DNA of 64,000 bases from Burkholderiales bacterium (GTDB taxonomy: Bacteria; Pseudomonadota; Gammaproteobacteria; Burkholderiales; JAHFRG01): NCBI GenBank assembly GCA_035543335.1, contig DASZZH010000006.1, positions 1 to 64,000 on the forward strand, written 5' to 3'. This document shows, piece by piece, positions 43,227 through 51,729 of this stretch. A program made the translations under genes and the position numbers. The notes under the pieces were generated by a model. It was not told the origin of the DNA, did no database searches, and saw only the letters and a list, made by a program, of their open reading frames with translations. Position 1 is the stretch's first letter, and each line of letters starts with the position of its first letter.

Positions 43227-45245
43227 ATGAAATTCTCTGAAAACTGGCTGCGCACTTTGGTGAACCCTTCGCTTGACAGCGAAGCGCTCGCCCATGCCCT
43301 CACCATGGCCGGGCTGGAAGTCGAAGAGTTGGCACCTGCCCTTGACGACAAAATCTTGACACTCAAGCTCACTCCCAATCGGGCCGATTGCCTGAGCGTC
43401 AACGGTGTGGCGCGCGAAGTCGCCGCGATTACCGCTTCCAGTCTCAAGACCGAGCCAATCAAACCTGCTGCAGTGACCGTCAGTGACAGCCTGCAGGTTA
43501 AAGTGGCGGAACCGCAAGCCTGCCCGCGCTATTGCGGCAGGGTCGTGCGCGGCGTTAATCCTGGCGCGGCCACGCCGGCATGGATGGCGCGCCGTCTTGA
43601 GCGCAGCGGCGTAAGAAGCTTGAACGCTTTGGTTGACATCACCAATTATGTGATGCTGGAACAGGGTCAGCCGTTGCATGCGTTTGATCTCGCCAAAATC
43701 AAGGGCGGTATTCATGTGCGTTACGCCCGCAAAGCGGAGGAACTGGTTTTGCTGAATGAAAAGAAACTCGCGCTTACGCCGGATTTGCTGGTGATTGCGG
43801 ATGAGGCCAAACCGTTGGCGCTCGCCGGCATCATGGGCGGTTTGGAAAGCGCGGTAAACGGTAAAACGCAAAATGTATTTTTGGAAAGCGCCTTCTTCAG
43901 CCCCGAGGCCGTCGCAGGAAAATCGCGCATTCTGGGTTTTGCCACCGATTCTTCGCACCGCTTCGAGCGCGGCGTGGATTTTGCCGCAACCCGCGAAGCG
44001 CTGGAACGTGCCACTCAGTTGATTCTGGAGATTTGCGGCGGTGAGGCCGGGCCGGTGACGGAAGCATCAGCCGGATTGCCCAAGCGCGATCCGATACGGC
44101 TACGCGTGCCGCGGGTGCAGAAAGTGCTGGGCATTGCGCTCGATTCCACCAATGTAAGCGGCCTGTTGCGCCGGCTGCAATTCAGTTTTGCCGAAGAGCG
44201 CGATGTTTTTTATGTAACGCCGCACAGCTACCGCTTCGATCTGGCTATTGAGGAAGATTTGATTGAGGAGCTGGCGCGCATCCACGGCTACGATGAGATT
44301 CCCGTGAGCCTCCCCAAAGCCCGGCAGCACATGCTGTCGTTGAAGGAAACCCGCCGCGACGAGGCGGGGCTCAGGAAACGACTGATTGCCCGCGATTACC
44401 AGGAAGTCATCACTTACAGCTTTGTCGATGCGCAATGGGAGGCTGATTTTTGCGGCAACAGTAATCCGATCAGGCTCATCAACCCGATTGCGAGCCAGAT
44501 GGGCGTAATGCGCTCCAGCCTCATCGCCAGCCTTACGGATTGCCTGCGCGGCAATTTGAACCGCAAGCAGCCGCGCGCGCGCCTGTTCGAAATCAGCCGT
44601 TGCTTCACGAAAGATAAATCCGGATATGCCCAGCCCGAAAAGCTGGCGGGTCTATGCTACGGATTGAATCTGCCCGAACAATGGGGTGCGCCCCAGCGTA
44701 GCGTGGATTTTTTCGACGTCAAAGCCGACCTTGAAGCCCTGTTCTGGCCGCTGGCCCCGCGCTTTGTTGCGGGCCGGCATCCGGCGCTGCATCCCGGCCG
44801 TGCGGCGCAAGTCTGGGCGGGGGAGAGATTGGCTGGCTGGGTGGGAGAGCTGCATCCGCAGTTGCAGCATAAATACGAACTGCCGCAGCCGCCGGTGGTG
44901 TTTGAACTGGAACTGGAGGTTTTAATGCAGCGCGAGCTGCCGCTGGCACAGGAAGTCTCCAAATTCCCGCCGGTGAGGCGCGACATTGCGGTGGTGGTGG
45001 ACGCCCAAGCAAACGTTCAAGCCATGCTGGAGAGCCTGCAGGCCGGCAAGCCGCTAGCCGTCACGGAGATTGCGCTGTTTGACCTCTATCAGGGCGAAGG
45101 CATTGATTCTGGTAAAAAAAGTCTTGCATTTCGTGTATTATTACAAGATACTCAAAAAACATTTACCGACGCCGAGGTCGAGGCGGCGGTCGCGCAACTA
45201 AAGCAAATTCTGCAACAAGAATACCACGCCAAGTTACGTATCTAG
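43227..45245 (+). CDS. pheT: Phenylalanyl-tRNA synthetase beta subunit, lacking the tRNA-binding OB domain
   Basis: 672 residues against roughly 780-800 for most bacterial PheT. The N-terminus MKFSENWLRTLVNPSLDSEA and GLEVEELAPA are normal, but LDDKILTLKLTPNRADCLSV follows at once, so the usual EMAP/Arc1p-like tRNA-binding domain of about 110-115 residues is missing in frame. B3/B4 editing, B5, the class II-like core and the C-terminal FDX-ACB anticodon domain (SKFPPVRRDIAVVVD) are all present. ATG 43227 is the family start. Activity is likely retained, because the lost module is dispensable in some lineages. Confidence 0.93.
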   Translation: MKFSENWLRTLVNPSLDSEALAHALTMAGLEVEELAPALDDKILTLKLTPNRADCLSVNGVAREVAAITASSLKTEPIKPAAVTVSDSLQVKVAEPQACPRYCGRVVRGVNPGAATPAWMARRLERSGVRSLNALVDITNYVMLEQGQPLHAFDLAKIKGGIHVRYARKAEELVLLNEKKLALTPDLLVIADEAKPLALAGIMGGLESAVNGKTQNVFLESAFFSPEAVAGKSRILGFATDSSHRFERGVDFAATREALERATQLILEICGGEAGPVTEASAGLPKRDPIRLRVPRVQKVLGIALDSTNVSGLLRRLQFSFAEERDVFYVTPHSYRFDLAIEEDLIEELARIHGYDEIPVSLPKARQHMLSLKETRRDEAGLRKRLIARDYQEVITYSFVDAQWEADFCGNSNPIRLINPIASQMGVMRSSLIASLTDCLRGNLNRKQPRARLFEISRCFTKDKSGYAQPEKLAGLCYGLNLPEQWGAPQRSVDFFDVKADLEALFWPLAPRFVAGRHPALHPGRAAQVWAGERLAGWVGELHPQLQHKYELPQPPVVFELELEVLMQRELPLAQEVSKFPPVRRDIAVVVDAQANVQAMLESLQAGKPLAVTEIALFDLYQGEGIDSGKKSLAFRVLLQDTQKTFTDAEVEAAVAQLKQILQQEYHAKLRI

Positions 45246-45254
45246 GGGGGTAGT

Positions 45255-45557
45255 ATGACGCTGACCAAAGCCGAACTCGCTGACTTGCTGTTTGAAAAAG
45301 TCGGGCTGAACAAGCGGGAAGCCAAGGACATGGTGGAATCATTTTTCGAGGAGGTACGCGCCGCATTGGAAAACGGGGGAAGCGTCAAGCTCTCCGGATT
45401 CGGCAATTTCCAGCTGCGCGACAAGCCGCAACGTCCGGGGCGCAATCCCAAGACCGGGGAGGAAATCCCCATCACCGCACGCCGGGTGGTCACGTTCCAC
45501 TCCAGTCAGAAGCTGAAGCTGCTGGTGGAAAAAAACTACCATGGAAACAAGTCGTAA
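45255..45557 (+). CDS. ihfA: Integration host factor alpha subunit
   Basis: A 100-residue HU/IHF-fold protein: [20 protein letters not shown], then the DNA-intercalating beta-arm with [20 protein letters not shown] (Pro at the arm tip). It bends DNA as a heterodimer with IhfB, serving recombination, replication and promoters. The start lies nine bases after pheT, and its end overlaps the MerR-family gene by 17 bases; this is the typical pheT-ihfA-merR order. Confidence 0.96.
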   Translation: MTLTKAELADLLFEKVGLNKREAKDMVESFFEEVRAALENGGSVKLSGFGNFQLRDKPQRPGRNPKTGEEIPITARRVVTFHSSQKLKLLVEKNYHGNKS

Positions 45558-45900
45558 GGAGGCGTTACCGCCAATACCCGCCAAGCGCTACTTTACCATC
45601 GGCGAAGTAAGCGAGTTGTGCGGGGTCAAACCGCATGTGCTGCGCTACTGGGAGCAGGAATTCACCCAGTTGAAGCCGGTCAAGCGCCGCGGCAACCGTC
45701 GCTATTACCAGCACCATGAAGTGCTGCTGATCCGCCGCATCCGTGAACTCCTCTACCAGCAGGGCTTTACCATCAGCGGCGCGCGCAACCGCCTCGATGA
45801 AGCGGTGGGCATCCCGGAAAAACCGATCGCCCACCTCAAATTCGATTTTTCTCTAGTGCGCCTCGAAATCAAAAGCGTCCTCGAAATTCTGCAGCGCTGA
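45541..45900 (+). CDS. MerR-family transcriptional regulator downstream of ihfA
   Basis: A 119-residue protein with an N-terminal MerR winged helix: [20 protein letters not shown], then [20 protein letters not shown] and [20 protein letters not shown]. There is only a short C-terminal helix and no effector-binding domain or metal cysteines, so it is the CueR-unlike, ihfA-linked type found across proteobacteria. Targets unknown. It starts inside the end of ihfA, implying translational coupling. Confidence 0.9.
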   Translation: METSRKEALPPIPAKRYFTIGEVSELCGVKPHVLRYWEQEFTQLKPVKRRGNRRYYQHHEVLLIRRIRELLYQQGFTISGARNRLDEAVGIPEKPIAHLKFDFSLVRLEIKSVLEILQR

Positions 45901-45943
45901 TGCCAGTTTCCTCTCTCCCAGTTCTGGTATAATTTTTCGCTGA

Positions 45944-46020
45944 CGGGGCGTAGCGCAGCCTGGTAGCGTACTTGCATGGGGTGCAAGTGGTCGCGAGTTC
46001 GAATCTCGCCGCCCCGACCA
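45944..46020 (+). tRNA. tRNA-Pro (GGG)
   Basis: A 77-nt cloverleaf. CGGGGCG pairs with CGCCCCG, the D-arm is GCGCAGCCTGGTAGCGT, the anticodon stem CTTGC/GCAAG carries loop ATGGGGT (anticodon GGG), the T-arm is GCGAGTTCGAATCTCGC, and CCA is encoded. A TATAAT 12 bases upstream is its likely -10. The last 45 bases recur perfectly at 52699-52743. Confidence 0.95.
45976..46020 (+). repeat. Left attachment-like repeat (tRNA-Pro 3' half)
   Basis: The 45 bases from ATGGGGTGCAAG to CCCCGACCA are identical to 52699-52743. A perfect direct repeat of a tRNA 3' end at both edges of a gene block is the standard mark of site-specific integration. Confidence 0.85.
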
Positions 46021-46360
46021 GTTCAGAATTCAGAAGACGGAAAACAGAGGTCAAAAATCGCAACGTTGAGCTTTGTCCTTTGGGCCGGCTGCGCGTCCCA
46101 TCAAAGTATTATCTTAAAAATAACGGTTCCAAAAAGAGCCAAGTTCCGGGTGTGGTACACAGTTTGCGCCGTGTAAGCACTTTGGTATGTCCGCAACAAT
46201 GTCCCTGGAGAGCGAGAAAAAATAATTCTTAATTGGCCCGGCACCACCTCGGCACTCCCCAAATTGCGCGTGCTCAGTCGCGCATAGGGGCGCCCACCTT
46301 TTTTTCGGCCTAGTCAATGGCACCGTCACATGCGGCCTATACTTCATTTAGGGCTGCAAT

Positions 46361-46606
46361 ATGCATAATGCAAAAAACTCATTCCACATTGCCACTGTAT
46401 TCATTGGCTTGGTGTTTGTTGTTCTTGGCGGCTGCGCTACATAAGGTGTAAAGGCAGCGTGGAAAGCCGAAAATGCAGCAAGCAAGACAACTCCCAATAC
46501 GCAGCTTCAGCGCCAGGACAAAACAGTCGCTAAGACGATACCAGTTGGCTTGGCCAAAGAATTCGTCAAGACGGCAAGCGACACCCCGCCGACGGTATTG
46601 CATTAA
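46361..46606 (+). pseudogene. Small lipoprotein gene with an in-frame TAA
   Basis: ATG 46361 starts a lipoprotein signal (MHNAKNSFHIATVFIGLVFV then VLGGC) that meets TAA at 46442. The same frame then continues without another stop as GVKAAWKAENAASKTTPNTQ to LH and TAA at 46604. The length (81 codons) and the charged mature part fit a small lipoprotein. Either the stop is a recent nonsense mutation or the continuation is chance; the lipobox directly before the stop favours a decayed gene. Confidence 0.45.
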
Positions 46607-46625
46607 ACCAGTGCTGCATTAAACC

Positions 46626-48029
46626 TCAAGCGAGCTGCGAGAGCTGGCCGGCAAACGCTTTTTCATCCTCCAGGCAGCGCAAGTCCAGACAAAACGCATC
46701 GTCCTCTATCCTGCCTATCACCGGAACCGGCAGTGCACGAAAAGCGGCGGCAATTTTCTCAAGCCAGGTGCCGGGATGGCGCTCCGTCTGTGGCGGCAAA
46801 ATCGCGATGCAATGGCTGGGAAGCATCTCGACCGGCAGCGCGCCGCTGCCGATTTGGCTGTGGCAAGGCTTCATCGAGACGCGCGCTCTGCCTGCAAGGC
46901 TCTTTTCAACGAGCGGCAAAAGTCTTGCCGCCAGAGCCTCAATCTCTTTTTGCGGGCGCGTGAGGAGCCTTAGCGTCGGCAAGCGCTCCTTGAGCCGCTC
47001 GGGGTCGCGGTAAAGGCGCAGCACCGCCTCCAGCGCGGCGAGCTTGATTTTGTCCACGCGCAGCGCGCGCTTCAAGGGATTCTTCTTGATTTTTTTCAAG
47101 ACCTCTTTCGCGCCCACAATCAACCCCGCCTGTGGGCCGCCTAAAAGCTTGTCGCCGCTGAAGGTCACGACATCGGCACCGTGGCTCAAGGTCTGCTGCG
47201 GCGTGGGCTCGGCAGGCAAACCAAAATCCTTGAGATTCACCAGTGTGCCGCTGCCCAAATCCACCATGAACGGCAGACCGTGCTTGTTGGCGAGCGCGGC
47301 GAGTTCCTTTTCCGGCACCGACGCAGTGAAACCCTGAATCGCGTAATTGCTGGTGTGCACCTTCATGAGGAGCGCGGTGTGCGCATTCAGCGCATCTTCG
47401 TAATCCTTGAGATGGGTGCGGTTGGTCGTGCCGACTTCTATCAGTTTGCAGCCAGCGCGCTTCATGATGTCGGGGATGCGGAACGAGCCGCCGATTTCTA
47501 TGAGCTCGCCGCGCGAAACCGGCACTTCCTTGCCAAGCGCCAACGTATTCAAAACGAGGAACACCGCCGCCGCGTTGTTGTTCACCACCGTGACCGCCTC
47601 CGCGCCGGTGAGTTCGCACAGCAAGCGTTCGACGTGCTCGTCGCGCTCACCGCGCGAACCGGATTTGAGATCGTATTCGACATTCGCGGGTTTGCTCATC
47701 ACTTCGAGCACCGCTTGTTGCGCTTCCTCGGGCAAAAGCGCGCGCCCAAGATTGGTGTGGAGCACGGTGCCGGTGAGATTGAAGACCGGCCGCAATGAGG
47801 GCTTTTCGGTTTCCTCCAGCCGCGCGCGGCATTGCGCTTCGAACCACGTTTCGTCGAGGCGCGCGCCATTACCCGAGGCGACTAGGTTTTTGCGCGCTTG
47901 CGCGAGCAGCGCGCGCACCGAAGCGAGCACCGCCTGACGGCCGTAGCCATCAATGAGCGGCTTGAGCGCCGTGAAATTCATCACGCGGTCAACCGAAGGC
48001 AGCGCAGTCAAGCCGGCTTTATCGGACAA
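46626..48029 (-). CDS. selA: L-seryl-tRNA(Sec) selenium transferase
   Basis: A 467-residue PLP enzyme that converts seryl-tRNA(Sec) to selenocysteinyl-tRNA(Sec) with selenophosphate. Conserved blocks are NLTGTVLHTNLGRALL, LLCELTGAEAVTVVNNNAAA and VTFSGDKLLGGPQAGLIVG, whose lysine binds PLP. The start is TTG 48029 with GAGGTAAGG before it, lying in the 17 bases between tRNA-Sec and selA. It is therefore probably the last gene of a selB-selC-selA unit. Confidence 0.95.
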   Translation of the reverse strand: MSDKAGLTALPSVDRVMNFTALKPLIDGYGRQAVLASVRALLAQARKNLVASGNGARLDETWFEAQCRARLEETEKPSLRPVFNLTGTVLHTNLGRALLPEEAQQAVLEVMSKPANVEYDLKSGSRGERDEHVERLLCELTGAEAVTVVNNNAAAVFLVLNTLALGKEVPVSRGELIEIGGSFRIPDIMKRAGCKLIEVGTTNRTHLKDYEDALNAHTALLMKVHTSNYAIQGFTASVPEKELAALANKHGLPFMVDLGSGTLVNLKDFGLPAEPTPQQTLSHGADVVTFSGDKLLGGPQAGLIVGAKEVLKKIKKNPLKRALRVDKIKLAALEAVLRLYRDPERLKERLPTLRLLTRPQKEIEALAARLLPLVEKSLAGRARVSMKPCHSQIGSGALPVEMLPSHCIAILPPQTERHPGTWLEKIAAAFRALPVPVIGRIEDDAFCLDLRCLEDEKAFAGQLSQLA

Positions 48030-48046
48030 ACCTTACCTCGAAAAAT

Positions 48047-48143
48047 TGGCGGAAAAGAGTGGGAGTCGAACCCACCAAGAACCGTCAGACGGCCCTTCCC
48101 GGATTTGAAGTCCGGACGCCCCACCGGGGAACGTATCTCTTCC
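48047..48143 (-). tRNA. selC: tRNA-Sec (UCA), selC
   Basis: A 97-nt tRNA with encoded CCA. It has an eight-base-pair acceptor (GGAAGAGA with TCTTTTCC), anticodon loop CTTCAAA (anticodon TCA, reading UGA), a long variable arm (GAAGGGCCGTCTGACGGTTC region) and T-arm TGGGTTCGACTCCCA. These are the hallmarks of bacterial tRNA-Sec. It lies between selB and selA in the same orientation, so it must be processed from their transcript or have its own promoter at the selB end. Confidence 0.96.
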
Positions 48144-48161
48144 GTAAAACGAGAATCCTCC

Positions 48162-50102
48162 CTACACTTTTTTCTGCACGGAAGCTGAATCGCCGAACAC
48201 TGCGCTCCAGTCGCGGCGGATTTTGCGCCCCTCCTCCACGCGTATCGTGAAGCCGCTGCGGTCAAAAAATTCGAGCAGCGGTATCGCCAGGCTGCGGTTC
48301 ACTCCCGTGCCATCGCGGAACTGCACCACGGTAAACACCCCACCCGGGTTTTTCTGCGCGAGCGCCTGGGTGGCGGCGGCGATTTGCGCCATGACTTTCG
48401 GGTGGAAAAATAATTCCTCAGAAACTTGCCGGAGCTTACCCATTTGCGCAAGCCTGCGCAACAGCAGGCGTAATTGCTTTTCCTCGACCCGAAGCTGCTG
48501 CGCAAGCTCGCGCACCTTGGGCGCTTTGAGAGCAGCGGTTTGCAACAGCAGCACAATTTTTTCGCTCAAGGCCTGGTCCTGCGCAGAGAGTTTCGACTGA
48601 TGGCCAGGCAACCTGAATGCCGAGCCTTCGCGCGCGACTTTGTTTTCCGCAATCAGCACCTCAAGCACGGCGTTAAGGAGCGGCTGGGACAACCTTTCCG
48701 CCAAGGCTTTCCTGAGTTCGGCCGGCGTTGCGCCCGATTGGTCGGGATTGCGCTTCTGGCAGGCTGCGAGCGCGTCGAGCGCGTATTGCTGCAACTGTTG
48801 CCAGCGCTCCGTAGCAAACGCCAGGAGCTTGCCGGCGACCGTCGCTTTGGCCATGGGCGCTTTTTCCCAAAACGAATGTGCTTCTTCAGCGGTCAGATTC
48901 CAAGCGAGCGCAAGCTTTTGCAAATCCAGACCTAGCGGGCTTAGCGCGAGCAATGCGCTCAACGCCATTTCAGGCGTGGCGCTTTCCAGAGTGGAGAGAA
49001 TAGAGAGACGCTGCGGTTTGCGCCTGCCGCGCTGCGGCGGAAAAGGATCGATAATCGCGCCGCCGCCGAGGGTGCGGGTCGCCGACTGGTCGCGGATGAT
49101 GAAGCGGTCGCCGCGCAGCGCGCCCACGGGCTCAGCCAGCACCAGTTGAGCGAGCGCGCTACTTCCCGGTTCGAGCGCGTTTTGTTCGAGCAAAGCGACT
49201 CGGCCAGCAACGTCGGAGGCGCCCACGTGGACGTGCACCGGCGTCCAGTGCTTGAGCGGCCTCGCTTCCCCGGCCAGCAAGTTCAGGCGCGCATCGAAGC
49301 AGGCTGTCGGCGCGTGCGCCCCTTCCGCCACAATCCAGTCGCCGCGCTTGATGTCGCTTTTCTCCACGCCGCCGAGGTTCAGTGCGCAGCGCTGGCCCAC
49401 GCGGCCACTGAGAGAGGCCTGGTTTTGCGCGTGTATGCCTCGTACTCGCACCGGCAGGCCATTGGGCGAGACGATGAGCTTGTCGTTTAATTTCACTTCG
49501 CCCGAAAACACCGTGCCTGTCACCACCACACCGATTCCAGGGAGTGTAAAGCATCGGTCCACAGCGAGGCGGAAATGGCCGTTTGGTGGGCGTTGCGGTG
49601 TATTCAGCATTGCTTCGCGCAAATGCTTTTCCAGCGCGGCGACGCCCGCTCCCGTTGCCGAGGAAACGGGAAAGACCGGCAGATCTGCAAGCGCGGTTCC
49701 TTGAAGCAGGGATTGAATTTCTGCGGTCACCGCGTTGACCCGCTCCGCACTCGCCAAATCGGTCTTGGTCAGCGCCACCGCGCCGTGCGACAAGCCGAGC
49801 AGGTGCAAAATGGCGAGATGTTCGCGGGTCTGCGGCATGGGGCCGTCGTCGGCAGCCACCACCAGGAGCACGTAATCGATGCCGGTCGCGCCGGCGAGCA
49901 TGTTGTGGATGAATTTCTCATGCCCCGGCACGTCGACAAAACCCAGCACCGCGCCTTCGGGTAGCGGCTTGTAGGCGAAGCCCAAATCAATTGTAATCCC
50001 GCGCGCCTTCTCCTCCTTGAGGCGGTCGGCGTCAATGCCGGTCAGCGCTTTCACCAGCGAAGTCTTGCCGTGGTCTATGTGTCCCGCCGTGCCGATTATC
50101 AA
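48162..50102 (-). CDS. selB: Selenocysteine-specific elongation factor SelB
   Basis: 646 residues from TTG 50102, chosen because GGAGG lies nine bases upstream and the protein then begins directly with [19 protein letters not shown], the G1 loop. [13 protein letters not shown] and TKTDLASAE are the other GTPase motifs. EF-Tu-like domains II and III follow, and then the C-terminal winged-helix repeats (about residues 390-646) that bind the SECIS hairpin. It delivers Sec-tRNA to UGA. The full-length C-terminal domain shows it is built for bacterial SECIS reading. Confidence 0.95.
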   Translation of the reverse strand: MIIGTAGHIDHGKTSLVKALTGIDADRLKEEKARGITIDLGFAYKPLPEGAVLGFVDVPGHEKFIHNMLAGATGIDYVLLVVAADDGPMPQTREHLAILHLLGLSHGAVALTKTDLASAERVNAVTAEIQSLLQGTALADLPVFPVSSATGAGVAALEKHLREAMLNTPQRPPNGHFRLAVDRCFTLPGIGVVVTGTVFSGEVKLNDKLIVSPNGLPVRVRGIHAQNQASLSGRVGQRCALNLGGVEKSDIKRGDWIVAEGAHAPTACFDARLNLLAGEARPLKHWTPVHVHVGASDVAGRVALLEQNALEPGSSALAQLVLAEPVGALRGDRFIIRDQSATRTLGGGAIIDPFPPQRGRRKPQRLSILSTLESATPEMALSALLALSPLGLDLQKLALAWNLTAEEAHSFWEKAPMAKATVAGKLLAFATERWQQLQQYALDALAACQKRNPDQSGATPAELRKALAERLSQPLLNAVLEVLIAENKVAREGSAFRLPGHQSKLSAQDQALSEKIVLLLQTAALKAPKVRELAQQLRVEEKQLRLLLRRLAQMGKLRQVSEELFFHPKVMAQIAAATQALAQKNPGGVFTVVQFRDGTGVNRSLAIPLLEFFDRSGFTIRVEEGRKIRRDWSAVFGDSASVQKKV

Positions 50103-50117
50103 TGCAATCTGCCTCCA

Positions 50118-50152
50118 CAAAAAAAGAGCCCGTGCGCCTGCACGGGCTCTTT
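50118..50152 (-). terminator. Rho-independent terminator between the solute-binding protein and selB
   Basis: On the minus strand an 11-base-pair stem AGAGCCCGTGC/GCACGGGCTCT is followed by seven T. It ends the solute-binding protein transcript. The selB ribosome site begins only a few bases after the T run, so selB needs read-through or a promoter overlapping this hairpin. Confidence 0.9.
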
Positions 50153-50169
50153 ACAGAACGCCTGACAGG

Positions 50170-51693
50170 CTACTTCTTGATCGTCGTTTCAGCCAGCTCG
50201 AGCACGGTGGTCTTGTAAGGCACAAAATTCACCTTGTTACTCACCGCGTAGAGCTTGGAGGGCGAGGGCAGGAACAGCACTTGCGCGTTGGTGTGCACAT
50301 AGCTGTCAATTTCACGCGTCAGTTGCTCCTGTTTCGCCAGGCTGCTCGTCGCGTAGGTCTTCGCGATCAGGGCCCCCAGCTTTGGATCGACCGGCCCCTT
50401 GCGGAAGCCGCCGTCCTCGCCGAAGAACTCGCGGTACACCACGCCGACCGGGAAATTAGGCGACCAGTCGAAGTGCTCAACCAGCATGATGTCCCAGTCA
50501 CCCTTGGCTTCGCCCACGATATTGACCGACACGCCGGCCTTTTCCATGCTCTTGGCAATGACATCGGCGACGCCCCTGTGGCCGTCATCGGAGACGATGG
50601 TGATGCTGCTGACGCCGGCCCGGCTCAGAGCCTGCTTCGCCGCGGCCGGGTTGTAGCCATAGGGCTTCATGCTCGGGGTGGAGGCGAATTGGCCGGGTAT
50701 GATCATGGAACCGATGACCGTGCCGTAGCCGCCCATGCCGTCCTTCACCACCGTGCGGCGGTCAACCGCCAGGTTGATGGCCTTGCGCAGACGTGCGTCG
50801 TTCCACTTCGAGCTGGACGACTCTTGGTTGAACACGCCGACCAGAACCGTCTTGGCCTTGCTCTTGACCACGTGGGCGTTCTTGCTCTTCCTGACTTGCG
50901 CCGCCTCGGCGGGCGTGAGCTCGGTGACGATGTCGACCTTGCCGCCTTTCATCACCTCATCCAGCGCTTCCGACTTGGAAATCACGTTGTCGAACTGCAT
51001 TGTAGCTTTCGGCATGCGCCCCTTGTTCCAATAGTTCGGATTGGGCACCAGAGTGACAACGGGTGCGCGCTTTTCCAGCGTCGACACGCCGTCTTTCAAC
51101 ATAAACGGGCCAGTCCCCCACGGACCGGCTGCGTCAATCACTCACCAATGCGCTTCGGCTTTACCGGTCTTCTCGTCGATAAAGCCGAGTTCGTTCCAGA
51201 AGCGCGTGCTGCCAACGTGCATGCCGCGCAGCTTCATGAACGTGGAACCGTCAGTCTTGGGGAAGGTAAAGCGTACGGTGTGGGCGTCAATCACGTCGAG
51301 CTTGGCGCCCTTGGCGTAATTCAAAAACGCGCCCGGCGGATGCGGGTTCTCCCAGCGCTGTACTTCGTCAAAGCTGCGGCGGAACATCTGGCCGGTGAAC
51401 TTTTCGCCGTCATGAAACTTGACACCTTTGCGCAGTTTCACTTCGAGCGTTTTATCGTCCACCCATTTCCAGCTTTCCGCCAGGTTCGCCACCATCCGGC
51501 CGTCCTTGTCCACGCGCACCAGTTCTTCCATGGTGTTCCAGGTAATCCAGAGCCAGTTCACGGGAGAGGGATCGACGACGGTAATGGTGTTGCCGCTGAC
51601 TGCCAGCGCGGACGGCGAGGCGAGCGTGAAGCCTATCGCCATTGCCGCTGCGAGGCCGGTCAGTTTTTTCTTGAACTTCTGAACGGGTAACAT
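50170..51693 (-). CDS. Family-5 solute-binding protein with in-frame UGA: probable selenoprotein
   Basis: 507 residues from ATG 51693 (AAGGAGG site eight bases upstream). The Sec signal peptide ends near SPSALA. The family-5 (peptide/nickel-type) fold shows [51 protein letters not shown] and the C-terminal domain to 50170. An in-frame TGA at codon 184 (51142-51144) sits in [15 protein letters not shown]. The protein continues in the same frame for 323 codons with no other defect, and a SECIS-like hairpin follows. Selenocysteine is therefore the likely residue. No permease or ATPase gene adjoins it, so ordinary uptake is not evident. Confidence 0.82.
51109..51129 (-). promoter_or_regulatory. 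Predicted bacterial SECIS element
   Basis: On the minus strand, eight-base arms GCCGGTCC and GGACTGGC pair completely (one G-U) around the five-base loop GTGGG. The loop starts 20 bases after the UGA. Counting the U of UGA as 1, its G-U lies at 24-25, next to 23-24 in the E. coli fdhF SECIS. It satisfies the usual bSECIS rules (distance, stable stem, G early in the loop). Confidence 0.78.
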
Positions 51694-51729
51694 GGCCATC
51701 TCCTCCTTCTTCAAGTTAAACAACAACTG

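Noticed and set aside
51142-51144. The TGA in the solute-binding protein as a simple nonsense mutation
   Set aside because: The downstream frame shows no decay, a well-placed SECIS-like hairpin follows, and the Sec decoding genes are next to it. Not fully excluded.
50017-51690. Long plus-strand reading (557 codons) opposite the solute-binding protein
   Set aside because: It is antisense to a clear solute-binding protein with signal peptide and family motifs; composition is His/Arg-rich as expected of a shadow frame.
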